A stretch of DNA of 30,179 nucleotides from assembly GCA_035406685.1 (NCBI GenBank), contig DAONLM010000013.1, positions 1 through 30,179 on the forward strand, given 5' to 3'. A program made the translations under genes and the position numbers. The DNA comes from DAONLM01 sp035406685. GTDB taxonomy: Bacteria; Spirochaetota; GWE2-31-10; MWDO01. A model generated the notes under the pieces. It did no database searches. It saw only the letters and a list, made by a program, of their open reading frames with translations, and had not been told where the DNA came from. This document shows, piece by piece, positions 21,899 to 29,644 of the stretch (the stretch's first letter is position 1; every line of letters starts with the position of its first letter).

Positions 21899-23152
21899 AT
21901 GAATAAAGAGAAAGAGGATTTTAACTCTGGTGATCTTCTAAATAAAATAATTTATACAGTGGGAGCTTTAATAATAGTCATCGATTCAAATGGTAAAATT
22001 GCTAAATTTAATAGAAAATGTGAAGATATAACTGGCTTTAAGGAAGAAGAGATAATAGGGAAGTCTATCTGGGATTTTTTTAAACAAAATGTCTCTTCTA
22101 ATGAAACAAATGACGTTCTTGAAATTTTATTGAATAGTATTTTATCAAGTTCATTTGAGAGTGAAATAGTTACTAAAGATGGAAAAGAGATATATGTCTT
22201 ATGGAATAATACATTTATAAAAGATGAAAATGACAGGATCATATGGACAATAGGGACTGGCATTGATATAACAGAAAGAAGGAAAGCAGAAGAAGAGATA
22301 AAAAAATTAAATGAGGATCTTGAGAAAAGGGTCAAAGAGAGAACAGAAGAATTAGAAAAGATAAATAAAGATTTGGAACAAACACTTGACTATTTAAAAA
22401 AGACTCAACAACAATTAATAGAATCAGAAAAAATGGCTTCTCTTGGTTCTCTTGTTGCTGGGGTAGCACATGAAATAAATACTCCTATTGGTGTAGGAAT
22501 CACAGCAGCAAGTTTTATTGAAAAAAATGTAAAAAAGATATTAGATGATTTTAAGAATAATCAATTAAAAAGATCAGAATTAGAGAATATGCTTTTCACT
22601 GCAAATGATTCTATTAATATAATACTTTCAAATTTAAATAGAGCTGCTGAGCTTATAACTAGTTTTAAAAAAGTTGCTGTTGACCAAACCACAGAAGAGA
22701 GACGAGGATTTAATATTAAAGAATATTTAAAAGAGATAGTTATAAGTCTAAAACCTAAATTAAAAAAGAAAGATATTAATATAGTTATTAATTGTGATGC
22801 TGATATTGAAATAGATAGTTACCCTGGCTTATTTTCACAGATTTTTACAAATTTGATAATGAATTCTTTAATTCATGGTTTTGAGTATAAAGAGAATGGA
22901 GAAATCTCCATTGAGGTCGTTAAAGATGATGGGGATCTTCTATTTATATATAAAGATAATGGTAAAGGTATTCAGAAAGAAAACATAAAAAGGATCTTTG
23001 ACCCATTCTGGACCACAAAGAGGAGTGAAGGAGGAACAGGATTGGGGCTTCATATAATATATAATATTATAACACAAAAGTTAAATGGTACTATAAAGTG
23101 TGAAAGTAAAGAGGGGGAGTATACAATTTTTACAATAAAAATACCAATTTAA
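21899..23152 (+). CDS. PAS-domain sensor histidine kinase
   Basis: Cytosolic kinase of 417 residues. A PAS domain (about 14-125, ending GTGIDITERRKAEEE) is followed by a coiled coil (126-178) and a dimerisation helix with phospho-acceptor H191 in SLVAGVAHEINTPIG. The ATPase domain has an N-box (NLIMNSLIHGF), DNGKGI and GGTGLGLHI. There is no membrane segment, so it senses an internal signal through PAS. It lies 47 bp after the PilZ gene and 12 bp before its likely partner regulator. TTGACA at 21879-21884 is only 15 bases before the ATG, and no good ribosome-binding site is seen, so the exact start is uncertain by a few codons; the PAS domain begins at about residue 14. Confidence 0.88.
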   Translation: MNKEKEDFNSGDLLNKIIYTVGALIIVIDSNGKIAKFNRKCEDITGFKEEEIIGKSIWDFFKQNVSSNETNDVLEILLNSILSSSFESEIVTKDGKEIYVLWNNTFIKDENDRIIWTIGTGIDITERRKAEEEIKKLNEDLEKRVKERTEELEKINKDLEQTLDYLKKTQQQLIESEKMASLGSLVAGVAHEINTPIGVGITAASFIEKNVKKILDDFKNNQLKRSELENMLFTANDSINIILSNLNRAAELITSFKKVAVDQTTEERRGFNIKEYLKEIVISLKPKLKKKDINIVINCDADIEIDSYPGLFSQIFTNLIMNSLIHGFEYKENGEISIEVVKDDGDLLFIYKDNGKGIQKENIKRIFDPFWTTKRSEGGTGLGLHIIYNIITQKLNGTIKCESKEGEYTIFTIKIPI

Positions 23153-23164
23153 AAAGAGGGATTT

Positions 23165-24724
23165 ATGATTAAAGATAATATTCCAGAAAAAGATGAACTA
23201 ATTTTTGCTGAAGAAGAGATCTCTTCTTTTGATAAATCTGATAAAAAAGAATACTGGAAGATATTGATCGTAGATGATGATAAAGAGGTTCATACAATAA
23301 CAAAATTAGTATTAAATAATCTTTCTTTTAAGGAGAAATATCTTCAATTTTTGAGTGCCTATTCTGCTAAGGAGACAAAAGATATTTTGAAAGAACACCC
23401 TGATATTGCTATTGTTTTATTGGATGTAGTAATGGAGGAAGACGATGCTGGTTTAAAATTAATAAGTTATATCAGAGAAGAATTAAAAAATAAACTCATT
23501 AGAATAGTTTTAAGGACCGGCCAACCCGGACTTGCACCAGAAGAAAAGGTAATTATAGATTATGACATAAATGATTATAAATCAAAGACAGAATTAACAA
23601 CACAAAAATTATACACAACAATAATTTCTGCTTTAAGAACATATAATGATATGGTCACTATTGACAACAATAAAAAAGGGTTACAAAAAATTATTGAGGC
23701 ATCAGCCAATATTTTTGAAATACAATCAATGCAAAAATTCGCTAATGCTATTCTATCTCAACTTACCTCTCTATTAAGTATTAATAAAAATGCTTTATAC
23801 TGTCAGGCTTCTGGTTTTACAATCACAAAAGAGAAGAGTAATGATTTCTTAATTCTTGCAGCAACTGGTGAATATGATAAATTTATAGAGAAAAAAGTAT
23901 CTGATGTTATGCCAGAAAATATCATAAAGGATATAGAATTAACAAGAAAAAATGGAAAGAGTATGTATTTTGATAATCATTATATTGGTTATTTTTTGAG
24001 CAGAAATGATTCTGAAAATATGGTTTACATAGAAGGATGGGATAGATTAAATGATTGGGAAAAGAATTTAATAGAGATATTTTGCACAAATGTGTCAATA
24101 GCCTATGATAATTTGTATTTAAATCAGGAAATAGAGGATACTCAAAAAGAGATTATTTTTAAATTAGGTGAAATTGTTGAGACAAGATCAAATGAGACTG
24201 GGCTTCATGTTAAAAGAGTAGCTGAGTATTCTTATCAACTTGCTCTTTTATGTGGTCTATTAGATGAGGATGCAAGAATAATAAAATTAGCATCTCCAAT
24301 GCATGATATTGGTAAATTAGGAATTCCAGATTCAATATTGAATAAACCCAGTGAGCTAACAGATGAGGAACTTACTATAATAAAAAAACATTCTTTAATA
24401 GGTTATGAGATGCTTAAAAATTCTAATAGAAGGATAATTAAGACAGCAGCAATTATTGCATTGCAGCATCATGAAAGATACGATGGTAAAGGTTATCCTC
24501 AGGGACTTAAAGGAGATGAAATAAGTATCTATGGAAAAATTACTGCTATTGCAGATGTATTTGATGCTCTATCAACTGATAAAGTATATAAGAAAGCATA
24601 TAACAAGGAAGATATAATAAATTTTTTTATAAATGAAAAGGGTAAATATTTTGATCCAGACTTAACAGAAAAATTCTTAAACAATTTCGATTTTTTTTGG
24701 AATATTAAGAATAATTTAACTTGA
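23165..24724 (+). CDS. REC-DUF3369-HD-GYP response regulator (c-di-GMP phosphodiesterase)
   Basis: 519-residue regulator expected to hydrolyse c-di-GMP on phosphorylation. The receiver (31-155) has D37/D38, phospho-acceptor D87 and the NDYKSKTEL lysine region (139/141). Residues about 165-325 fit the DUF3369 sensor-like domain usual in this architecture. The HD-GYP domain (about 328-510) retains all landmarks: HDIGKLGIPD (H380-D381), QHHERYDGKGYP (435-445) and ADVFDALS. Catalysis is therefore probably intact. It starts 12 bp after the PAS kinase, which is the obvious phosphodonor. With the PilZ protein the cluster forms a signal-in, c-di-GMP-out module. Confidence 0.92.
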   Translation: MIKDNIPEKDELIFAEEEISSFDKSDKKEYWKILIVDDDKEVHTITKLVLNNLSFKEKYLQFLSAYSAKETKDILKEHPDIAIVLLDVVMEEDDAGLKLISYIREELKNKLIRIVLRTGQPGLAPEEKVIIDYDINDYKSKTELTTQKLYTTIISALRTYNDMVTIDNNKKGLQKIIEASANIFEIQSMQKFANAILSQLTSLLSINKNALYCQASGFTITKEKSNDFLILAATGEYDKFIEKKVSDVMPENIIKDIELTRKNGKSMYFDNHYIGYFLSRNDSENMVYIEGWDRLNDWEKNLIEIFCTNVSIAYDNLYLNQEIEDTQKEIIFKLGEIVETRSNETGLHVKRVAEYSYQLALLCGLLDEDARIIKLASPMHDIGKLGIPDSILNKPSELTDEELTIIKKHSLIGYEMLKNSNRRIIKTAAIIALQHHERYDGKGYPQGLKGDEISIYGKITAIADVFDALSTDKVYKKAYNKEDIINFFINEKGKYFDPDLTEKFLNNFDFFWNIKNNLT

Positions 24725-24938
24725 TTTATCTTTAAGAATAGAGGGGTATCTTTAAAATTTTCCCCTTTAATATAAATAATACTCCTTATCTTTATATTAA
24801 ATATTTTACTTTATAAAAGATAATTTTTTTATTTTTTGAAAATCTCCTTATTTTATTTATTTTATCAATTCACAACTTTTAATTAGGTCTCTTGTAAACT
24901 TTCAGATAGGGGTGAATGTTCTTAGTATATATTTTTAG

Positions 24939-24962
24939 GGGTCCGATTTTATTTTTAGGCAA
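24939..24962 (+). repeat. Left inverted repeat of RHH-like unit 3
   Basis: 24 bp that pair with 25683-25706 with one mismatch. The perfect core is CGATTTTATTTTTAGGCAA (24944-24962). It overlaps the downstream box (24947-24983) shared with copy 2. Confidence 0.7.
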
Positions 24963-24983
24963 TTAAAAAAATAGAATTATCCT
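24947..24983 (+). repeat. Conserved downstream box of RHH-like unit, copy 3
   Basis: Starts TTTTATTTTTAGGCAATTAA and matches the minus strand of 20897-20933 at 31 of 37 positions. It lies 63 bp beyond the stop codon of the copy 3 gene. Confidence 0.6.
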
Positions 24984-25046
24984 GAGGTTATTTTTATTTG
25001 AGAATGGTTTATATTTATTTTTTAGTAGAATTTTTAATAAATTTAG

Positions 25047-25589
25047 CTAATAGTAAGTTTCAAAGCCTATTACCTGGTAGCAATCATTGTAGATTGCCTT
25101 GTAGAAGGGGGCGGTATTCCCTTTAAAGTGGGATAATTCTCTGCTCTTATTCCACTTTTTCATCTTTGTTAGTCTCAAAAATAACCTTAATGTTACTATA
25201 CTACACTTCATCTCAACACCGGTAATCCCAAGTTTCTCATACTCTTCCAAAAAAAGTAGGATAATTCTCCTCAGTAAACAACCCATGCTGAAAAAATTAA
25301 GATCAGCATGGATCTTTTTCAAAAATCTGTAATCCTGTTTTGACAGATACAGATGAATCCTACTATCCCAATTTATCCTTTCATATTTATTCCCATCTTC
25401 GGGACCAAAACAGTATATCTTTTTTACCCTATTAAGATATATCTGCAAGATATACACAATAAGCCCAGAAATAGAGATGTTAAATTTCCTCGCAATATTT
25501 TCCAGTCTTTTTTTCATAGCAGAATTAACCACAATATGTAACTCATGCTCAAAATTATAGTTTTTTAAAATCTTACGAATATTATTCAT
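25047..25589 (-). CDS. Tandem ribbon-helix-helix-like protein, divergent family copy 3
   Basis: 180-residue distant relative of copies 1 and 2. The first RHH-like segment (16-55, ELHIVVNSAMKKRLENIA...) is the most canonical of the three. The second (77-116, SRIHLYLSKQDYRFLKKIHA...) aligns with the invariant block of copies 1 and 2 around LK-x-x-H-x-x-LN-x-FS. The C-terminal third is different: the shared DYFLLKF tail is missing and replaced by a GC-richer stretch ending CYQVIGFETYY. AAGGAGG precedes the start. The gene is enclosed by a 24-bp inverted repeat and follows the conserved 46-bp leader at 25 bases. Function is inferred only from fold pattern and unit organisation. Confidence 0.68.
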   Translation of the reverse strand: MNNIRKILKNYNFEHELHIVVNSAMKKRLENIARKFNISISGLIVYILQIYLNRVKKIYCFGPEDGNKYERINWDSRIHLYLSKQDYRFLKKIHADLNFFSMGCLLRRIILLFLEEYEKLGITGVEMKCSIVTLRLFLRLTKMKKWNKSRELSHFKGNTAPFYKAIYNDCYQVIGFETYY

Positions 25590-25614
25590 AAAATCCTCCT
25601 TAACAAAAAATTAT

Positions 25615-25660
25615 TTTCTATATATTAATCACAAAATTTTTAAGAAAATCCTTTACAAAA
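25615..25660 (-). promoter_or_regulatory. Conserved 46-bp leader box, copy 3
   Basis: On the minus strand begins TTTTGTAAAGGATTTTCTT and ends ATATAGAAA. It matches 20251-20296 at 45 of 46 positions, although the two proteins downstream are strongly diverged. It ends 25 bases before the start codon at 25589. Confidence 0.8.
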
Positions 25661-25682
25661 TTTAAGAAAAAAATTAAAATTT

Positions 25683-25706
25683 TTGCCTAAAAATAAAATC
25701 GCACCC
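25683..25706 (-). repeat. Right inverted repeat of RHH-like unit 3
   Basis: Pairs with 24939-24962 (one mismatch in 24). It lies 22 bp upstream of the leader box. The enclosed unit is 768 bp and contains only the RHH-like gene. Confidence 0.7.
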
Positions 25707-25731
25707 ATTTTTACAGTTTTAAATTTTTAAT

Positions 25732-25760
25732 TTGACAAAACTTATTTATTTTAATATAAA
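25732..25760 (+). promoter_or_regulatory. Sigma-70 promoter of the solute-binding-like lipoprotein
   Basis: TTGACA (25732-25737), 17-bp spacer, TATAAA (25755-25760). It overlaps an apparent in-frame TTG start, which rules that start out and supports the ATG at 25798. Confidence 0.75.
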
Positions 25761-25797
25761 TCTAAATAATATTCTTTCTATTTTTTTAAATACTAAA

Positions 25798-26964
25798 ATG
25801 AGAAATAAAATATTTTTATTATTACTTATATTTTTATTTAACTCCTGTAAAAATGATATTAAAATTTTGAATATTTTGACAAATGATATTTTATTATATG
25901 AAATTGTTGATAATTTTAATTTAAATAGTCATTCTGTAAAGGTTAAAATAGATTATATTAATGAATTAAACATATTTGATTTTGTTCAAAAGAATAGTAT
26001 CAAAAATTATGATATTATATGTGGCTTCTATTTTTTAGATACAATAATAGACAATAAAAATTACTCAAAAATTGACATATACCTTGATAATGAAAATGTT
26101 TTTAATTATATAAAAGAGAGTTACAAGAATAATAAATTTTATTTAACTTATTCTGTCGATTTTCCGGTAATAGTAGCAAGAAAAGATAAAATTAATTCAA
26201 AAAGTAATGAAATAAGCATAGAAGAGTTTATTCAGTATGTTAGAACTAATAATGTTAAAAAAGAGAAAGTATATGAATCAATGCTCTCTTTTTCTCCATT
26301 ACTGTCAAATTTTCCTTATACTCAATACTATTTTTTATTTGATATCTTTTCTGATAAAAATAGCAGTAATTTTTATTTTGATACCCAAAATCTTAAAAAT
26401 GCCTTTGTATTCTCTACAGAATTTGATAATAAATATAATTATGGAAAAGAATTCACAGACAGATATATGGAAAAATATAAAAATATAGATAAAAATTTTT
26501 TCTTAAAGAAAGGGATAATTTATTTTGATTTTGAAAATTTTTCAGAAATATTTAACATAGACAAAGAAAATTTTAACATATACCTTATAAAAAATCTACC
26601 TTATCCCTCTTTATCACAAAAAATAATCACAATTAGAGAGAATTCTTTTTTAAAAAGAGAGGCTCTTGAGTTTATCAGATATTTTATTGATAAAAATAAT
26701 CAGGAAAGAATAATGAATGCTTCATTTAATATGAACACAGATAAGAAACATATACCTATTTATAAAGATTTATTAAAACTGAATATTACAAAAAATGATA
26801 TACCTATTCAATATATCGATAACTTTAAATCTATTAAATTTTATAATTCTAAAATCCAATATAACTTTTTTCAAATTTTAAAAAATGAGAATCAAAACCA
26901 TGATTTTATAAATATGTCAGAAGAAAAATTTATTTTATATTTTTTTGAAAAAATTAATAAATAA
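25798..26964 (+). CDS. Lipoprotein resembling an extracellular solute-binding protein
   Basis: 388 residues from the ATG at 25798. An upstream TTG at 25732 is the -35 box and is rejected. The N-terminus MRNKIFLLLLIFLFNSCKND is a lipoprotein signal with lipobox FNSC. The rest has the rhythm of a periplasmic sugar-binding protein: ILNILTND near the start, a hinge-like DFPVIVARKDKI, then SIEEFIQYVR, and a late LKREALEFIRYFIDKNNQERIMN. No specific subfamily can be assigned and it is very Asn/Lys/Ile rich. The ABC ATPase follows 77 bp downstream with its own promoter. A binding-protein role for that transporter is inference. No ribosome-binding site is obvious. Confidence 0.6.
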   Translation: MRNKIFLLLLIFLFNSCKNDIKILNILTNDILLYEIVDNFNLNSHSVKVKIDYINELNIFDFVQKNSIKNYDIICGFYFLDTIIDNKNYSKIDIYLDNENVFNYIKESYKNNKFYLTYSVDFPVIVARKDKINSKSNEISIEEFIQYVRTNNVKKEKVYESMLSFSPLLSNFPYTQYYFLFDIFSDKNSSNFYFDTQNLKNAFVFSTEFDNKYNYGKEFTDRYMEKYKNIDKNFFLKKGIIYFDFENFSEIFNIDKENFNIYLIKNLPYPSLSQKIITIRENSFLKREALEFIRYFIDKNNQERIMNASFNMNTDKKHIPIYKDLLKLNITKNDIPIQYIDNFKSIKFYNSKIQYNFFQILKNENQNHDFINMSEEKFILYFFEKINK

Positions 26965-26973
26965 AAAAAATAT

Positions 26974-27002
26974 TTGACATTTATAATAAAAAAAAATATT
27001 AT
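26974..27002 (+). promoter_or_regulatory. Sigma-70 promoter of the ABC ATPase gene
   Basis: TTGACA (26974-26979), 17-bp spacer, TATTAT (26997-27002). A good AAAGGAG lies before the ATG at 27042. Confidence 0.75.
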
Positions 27003-27041
27003 TTTTATAAAAATTATATTTTTACTAAAAGGAGATTTGGA

Positions 27042-28160
27042 ATGGCTGAAGTAATTTTAAAACAGGTAGACAAAATTTATCCTGGTAATGTTCATGTTGT
27101 ATTTAAAAATGACATTGAAATTAAGGACAAAGAATTTGTTGTTTTTGTAGGTCCTTCAGGATGTGGTAAGTCTACTACTTTAAGAATGATTGCTGGTCTT
27201 GAGGAGATAACGAGCGGTGAACTCTATATTGATGGTAAATTAATGAATGATGTTCCACCAAAAGATAGAGACATAGCAATGGTATTCCAGAATTATGCTC
27301 TTTATCCTCATATGACAGTATATGATAACATGGCATTTGGATTGAAGATAAGAAAATTTCCAAAGCCAGAAATTGATCAGAGAGTAAAAGAGGCTGCTGG
27401 TATCCTTCATATAGAATCTCTACTCGATAGAAAACCAAAAGCACTTTCTGGTGGGCAGAGACAGAGAGTTGCTATGGGTAGAGCAATTGTTAGAAAACCA
27501 AAGGTTTTCTTATTCGATGAGCCTCTTTCAAATCTTGATGCAAAATTAAGAGTAACAATGAGAGCAGAAATTTCAAAATTGCATTCAAGACTTCAGACAA
27601 CTATGATATATGTAACCCATGATCAGGTAGAAGCAATGACAATGGCAGACAAAATAGTTGTAATGTATAATGGACATATTCAACAAACAGATACACCTTT
27701 AAATCTCTATAACTATCCTGCAAATAAATTTGTTGCTGGCTTCATAGGTTCTCCTCCAATGAATTTTGTAAATGTCAATATTAAGGAAGAAGGGGGAAGA
27801 GTTATAGCAGTTCATAAAGATTTTACAATTTATCCAAATGCTCAACAACAGGAAAAGTTAAAACCTTATATTGGTAAAGAGGTAACCTTTGGTGTTAGAC
27901 CAGAGGATTTAATGATAAAAGATGTTTCAGAAAATAAAATAAAAGCAACAGTAGATGTAATTGAACCATTGGGGGCTGAAATATATCTTTATCTTTCAAC
28001 ATCTGATGGCTCTCAATTAACTGCACGACTCGATCCGCATCATACTTTTAGAGTAGGCGAAACAGTAGAGCTTGCTGTTGCAATTGATAAATGCCATTTC
28101 TTTGATCCGGTTCCTGTTACTTATGAAACTGGAAAAACAGAAGAGAAGTGCATAATTTAA
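27042..28160 (+). CDS. ugpC: ABC transporter ATP-binding protein, MalK/UgpC/MsmX type
   Basis: Cytosolic ATPase that powers carbohydrate or glycerol-3-phosphate importers (CUT1 class). The 372 residues match the family. Walker A GPSGCGKST (37-45), Q-loop VFQNYALYPH, signature LSGGQRQR (135-142), Walker B VFLFDEP (155-161) and the switch histidine in YVTHD are intact. The C-terminal 130 residues form the TOBE/OB regulatory domain (GVRPEDL, EPLGAEIYLYL). No permease genes are next to it. In many bacteria one such ATPase serves several importers, and the separate strong promoter and terminator here fit a shared subunit. ugpC is a family-level name; the sugar is unknown. Confidence 0.93.
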   Translation: MAEVILKQVDKIYPGNVHVVFKNDIEIKDKEFVVFVGPSGCGKSTTLRMIAGLEEITSGELYIDGKLMNDVPPKDRDIAMVFQNYALYPHMTVYDNMAFGLKIRKFPKPEIDQRVKEAAGILHIESLLDRKPKALSGGQRQRVAMGRAIVRKPKVFLFDEPLSNLDAKLRVTMRAEISKLHSRLQTTMIYVTHDQVEAMTMADKIVVMYNGHIQQTDTPLNLYNYPANKFVAGFIGSPPMNFVNVNIKEEGGRVIAVHKDFTIYPNAQQQEKLKPYIGKEVTFGVRPEDLMIKDVSENKIKATVDVIEPLGAEIYLYLSTSDGSQLTARLDPHHTFRVGETVELAVAIDKCHFFDPVPVTYETGKTEEKCII

Positions 28161-28182
28161 ACAAAGTAAGTCTTAATTCAAT

Positions 28183-28213
28183 AAAAAATGGGGGCGTAAA
28201 GTCCCCATTTTTT
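28183..28213 (+). terminator. Intrinsic terminator of the ABC ATPase gene
   Basis: AAAAAATGGGG (28183-28193) and CCCCATTTTTT (28203-28213) form a perfect 11-bp stem with a nine-base loop and a T-run, 22 bp after the stop codon. Confidence 0.9.
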
Positions 28214-28252
28214 ATTATCAAAATTTCTGTTTTATAATTTTATTAGATTGAT

Positions 28253-28286
28253 AAAAAAAGGAGGCCTGTTTCTGCCTCCTTTTTTT
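28253..28286 (-). terminator. Intrinsic terminator of the LysM lipoprotein gene
   Basis: AAAAAAAGGAGGC (28253-28265) and GCCTCCTTTTTTT (28274-28286) form a perfect 13-bp stem with an eight-base loop. It has A- and T-runs on both strands, so it can work in both directions. It lies 17 bp beyond the LysM gene stop. Confidence 0.9.
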
Positions 28287-28303
28287 ATAATTTAATTATA
28301 ATA

Positions 28304-29623
28304 TTAATCTATATTTGGTATTTTTAAAACCTGACCAGGATAGATTAAATCTGGATTTGCTATTATATCTTTATTGGCTTTCCATATCCTTGGCCACAAA
28401 AATGGAGTTCCATATATATCTTTATACTCTGAAATTCGCCAGAGACAATCCCTTCTTTCTGGAATTAACCTTACTTTATAAGTCTTCATTATCCCACTAT
28501 CTTTATAAGATTCAGCGAGCTTTTTTGCAATATTAGCATAGTATATAGCCATGTCATAATCTTCATTCTTATATGCCTGTTTTGCCTTATTTATATAATC
28601 TATTGCCTTATTAAATAGTTCACTATAGGTAGATGGTTGGCTAACATCGTCTGGCGGATTATTATTTAAATTTTGCTTTTCAGCCTCATCAAATTCAAAT
28701 TTATAATCCTTTTTACCCTTACTCTCATCTGGTGGGGGTATTTTTGAAGCATCTTCAAGAGTTTTTCCAGCATCCTTTATCGCTTTTAGTGCCTCTTTTC
28801 TCTTTAATTCTTTTAATGCAAATTTTGTCTTTTCTATTGCACTTAAAGCATTCTTTTCTGCTACATCAAGAGATTCTTTTGATTCATTATATTTTAACTC
28901 TTTGAATTCATTTTCTCCTTTATTTAAGAAACTCTTTGCTTCATTAAGTTCTGTCGGCGAATACTGAGATGCTCCTAATTTTTCTGCTTCTTCAATTAAC
29001 TTTTTTATGTATGCAATTCTATTTTCATATTGTTTATTTTGATTATTAATATTACTGATTATCTTTTTTAAAGACTCCTCACTGTCACTATACTTTGTAT
29101 ATGCTGTTATATAATCCTGCTTATCAAAAAACTGATCACCTTCATTGAATAGATCTTTTGCCTTTTTTAGATCTTCTTGAGCATACGTATCTGCCCCGAG
29201 TTTCTCTGCATCCTCAATCAATTTTTTAACCTCTGCTCTTTTTGTTTCAGCTCTTGTTTTTAAAGAATTATTATAAGCATCGGTTGCATGTTTTTTGGAT
29301 AATTCCCATTTTTTGATTGCCTCTTCTGGATTTGATTCTCTTAATTTAATAGCCTCATCTAAATAATCCTGAGATTTTTTAAGATTACCCGGATCAAATT
29401 TTTCAGCACCTACTGACTTTGCCTTATTAATAAGCTCTTTTGCCTCATCTATTTGAGAATCAGTTAGTTTTTCTGCGGTCTTTTGAATAGTAGTAGTAGT
29501 AGTAGTTGTTGTTGTACTTGTGGTTGTATCCTCTGGTTTTTTTGGAGTGGTTTTACAGTTTAAAGCAAAAAAAACTATAAAAAATAAGGCAATAAAAAGC
29601 ATTGTAAATAATTTTTTTTTCAT
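28304..29623 (-). CDS. Lipoprotein with three helical repeats and C-terminal LysM domain
   Basis: Envelope protein of 439 residues. Lipobox ALNC with lipidated C23; a Thr tract at 33-45 follows as a flexible spacer. Three repeats of about 75 residues start near 57, 130 and 205, each carrying the pattern A-K-x-LI-x-x-A-x-x-LGA-x-x-[YF]-x-x-x-[DE]L-x-x-A, followed by a helical pair. Residues about 380-437 (YKVRLIPERRDCLWRISE ... NPDLIYPGQVLKIP) are a LysM domain that should bind peptidoglycan. The protein probably bridges a membrane anchor and the cell wall. It follows the STAS gene by 21 bp on the same strand and is closed by a strong terminator. Confidence 0.85.
   Translation of the reverse strand: MKKKLFTMLFIALFFIVFFALNCKTTPKKPEDTTTSTTTTTTTTTIQKTAEKLTDSQIDEAKELINKAKSVGAEKFDPGNLKKSQDYLDEAIKLRESNPEEAIKKWELSKKHATDAYNNSLKTRAETKRAEVKKLIEDAEKLGADTYAQEDLKKAKDLFNEGDQFFDKQDYITAYTKYSDSEESLKKIISNINNQNKQYENRIAYIKKLIEEAEKLGASQYSPTELNEAKSFLNKGENEFKELKYNESKESLDVAEKNALSAIEKTKFALKELKRKEALKAIKDAGKTLEDASKIPPPDESKGKKDYKFEFDEAEKQNLNNNPPDDVSQPSTYSELFNKAIDYINKAKQAYKNEDYDMAIYYANIAKKLAESYKDSGIMKTYKVRLIPERRDCLWRISEYKDIYGTPFLWPRIWKANKDIIANPDLIYPGQVLKIPNID
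29488..29515. repeat. Trinucleotide microsatellite encoding the Thr tract
   Basis: On the plus strand AGT repeats six times and runs into TGT repeats. Read on the minus strand this is ACA/ACT, threonine codons 36-45 of the LysM lipoprotein. Length changes by slippage would stay in frame. Confidence 0.8.
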
Positions 29624-29644
29624 TGATAATTAATCCCCCTTTTT

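Larger units (their letters stand above)
24725..25046. other. Intergenic region: hairpins and the left boundary of RHH-like unit 3
   Basis: 322 bp with no coding potential seen. Near the left edge GGGG (24743-24746) and CCCC (24762-24765) flank an AT-rich loop. TTTAATATAAA (24766-24776) and TTTATATTAAA (24791-24801) form a perfect 11-bp inverted repeat that could end the HD-GYP transcript. From 24939 the boundary sequence of RHH-like unit 3 begins. Confidence 0.5.

Noticed and set aside
21879..21907. TTGACA-N17-AATAAA promoter overlapping the PAS kinase start
   Set aside because: The -10 part would lie inside the coding region and is a poor match. The kinase is better explained as part of the PilZ operon, though the start codon remains slightly uncertain.
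25732..25797. TTG start giving a 410-residue version of the lipoprotein gene
   Set aside because: The TTG is the -35 box of a near-consensus promoter (TTGACA-N17-TATAAA), so it would not be in the transcript. The ATG at 25798 begins a clean lipoprotein signal.
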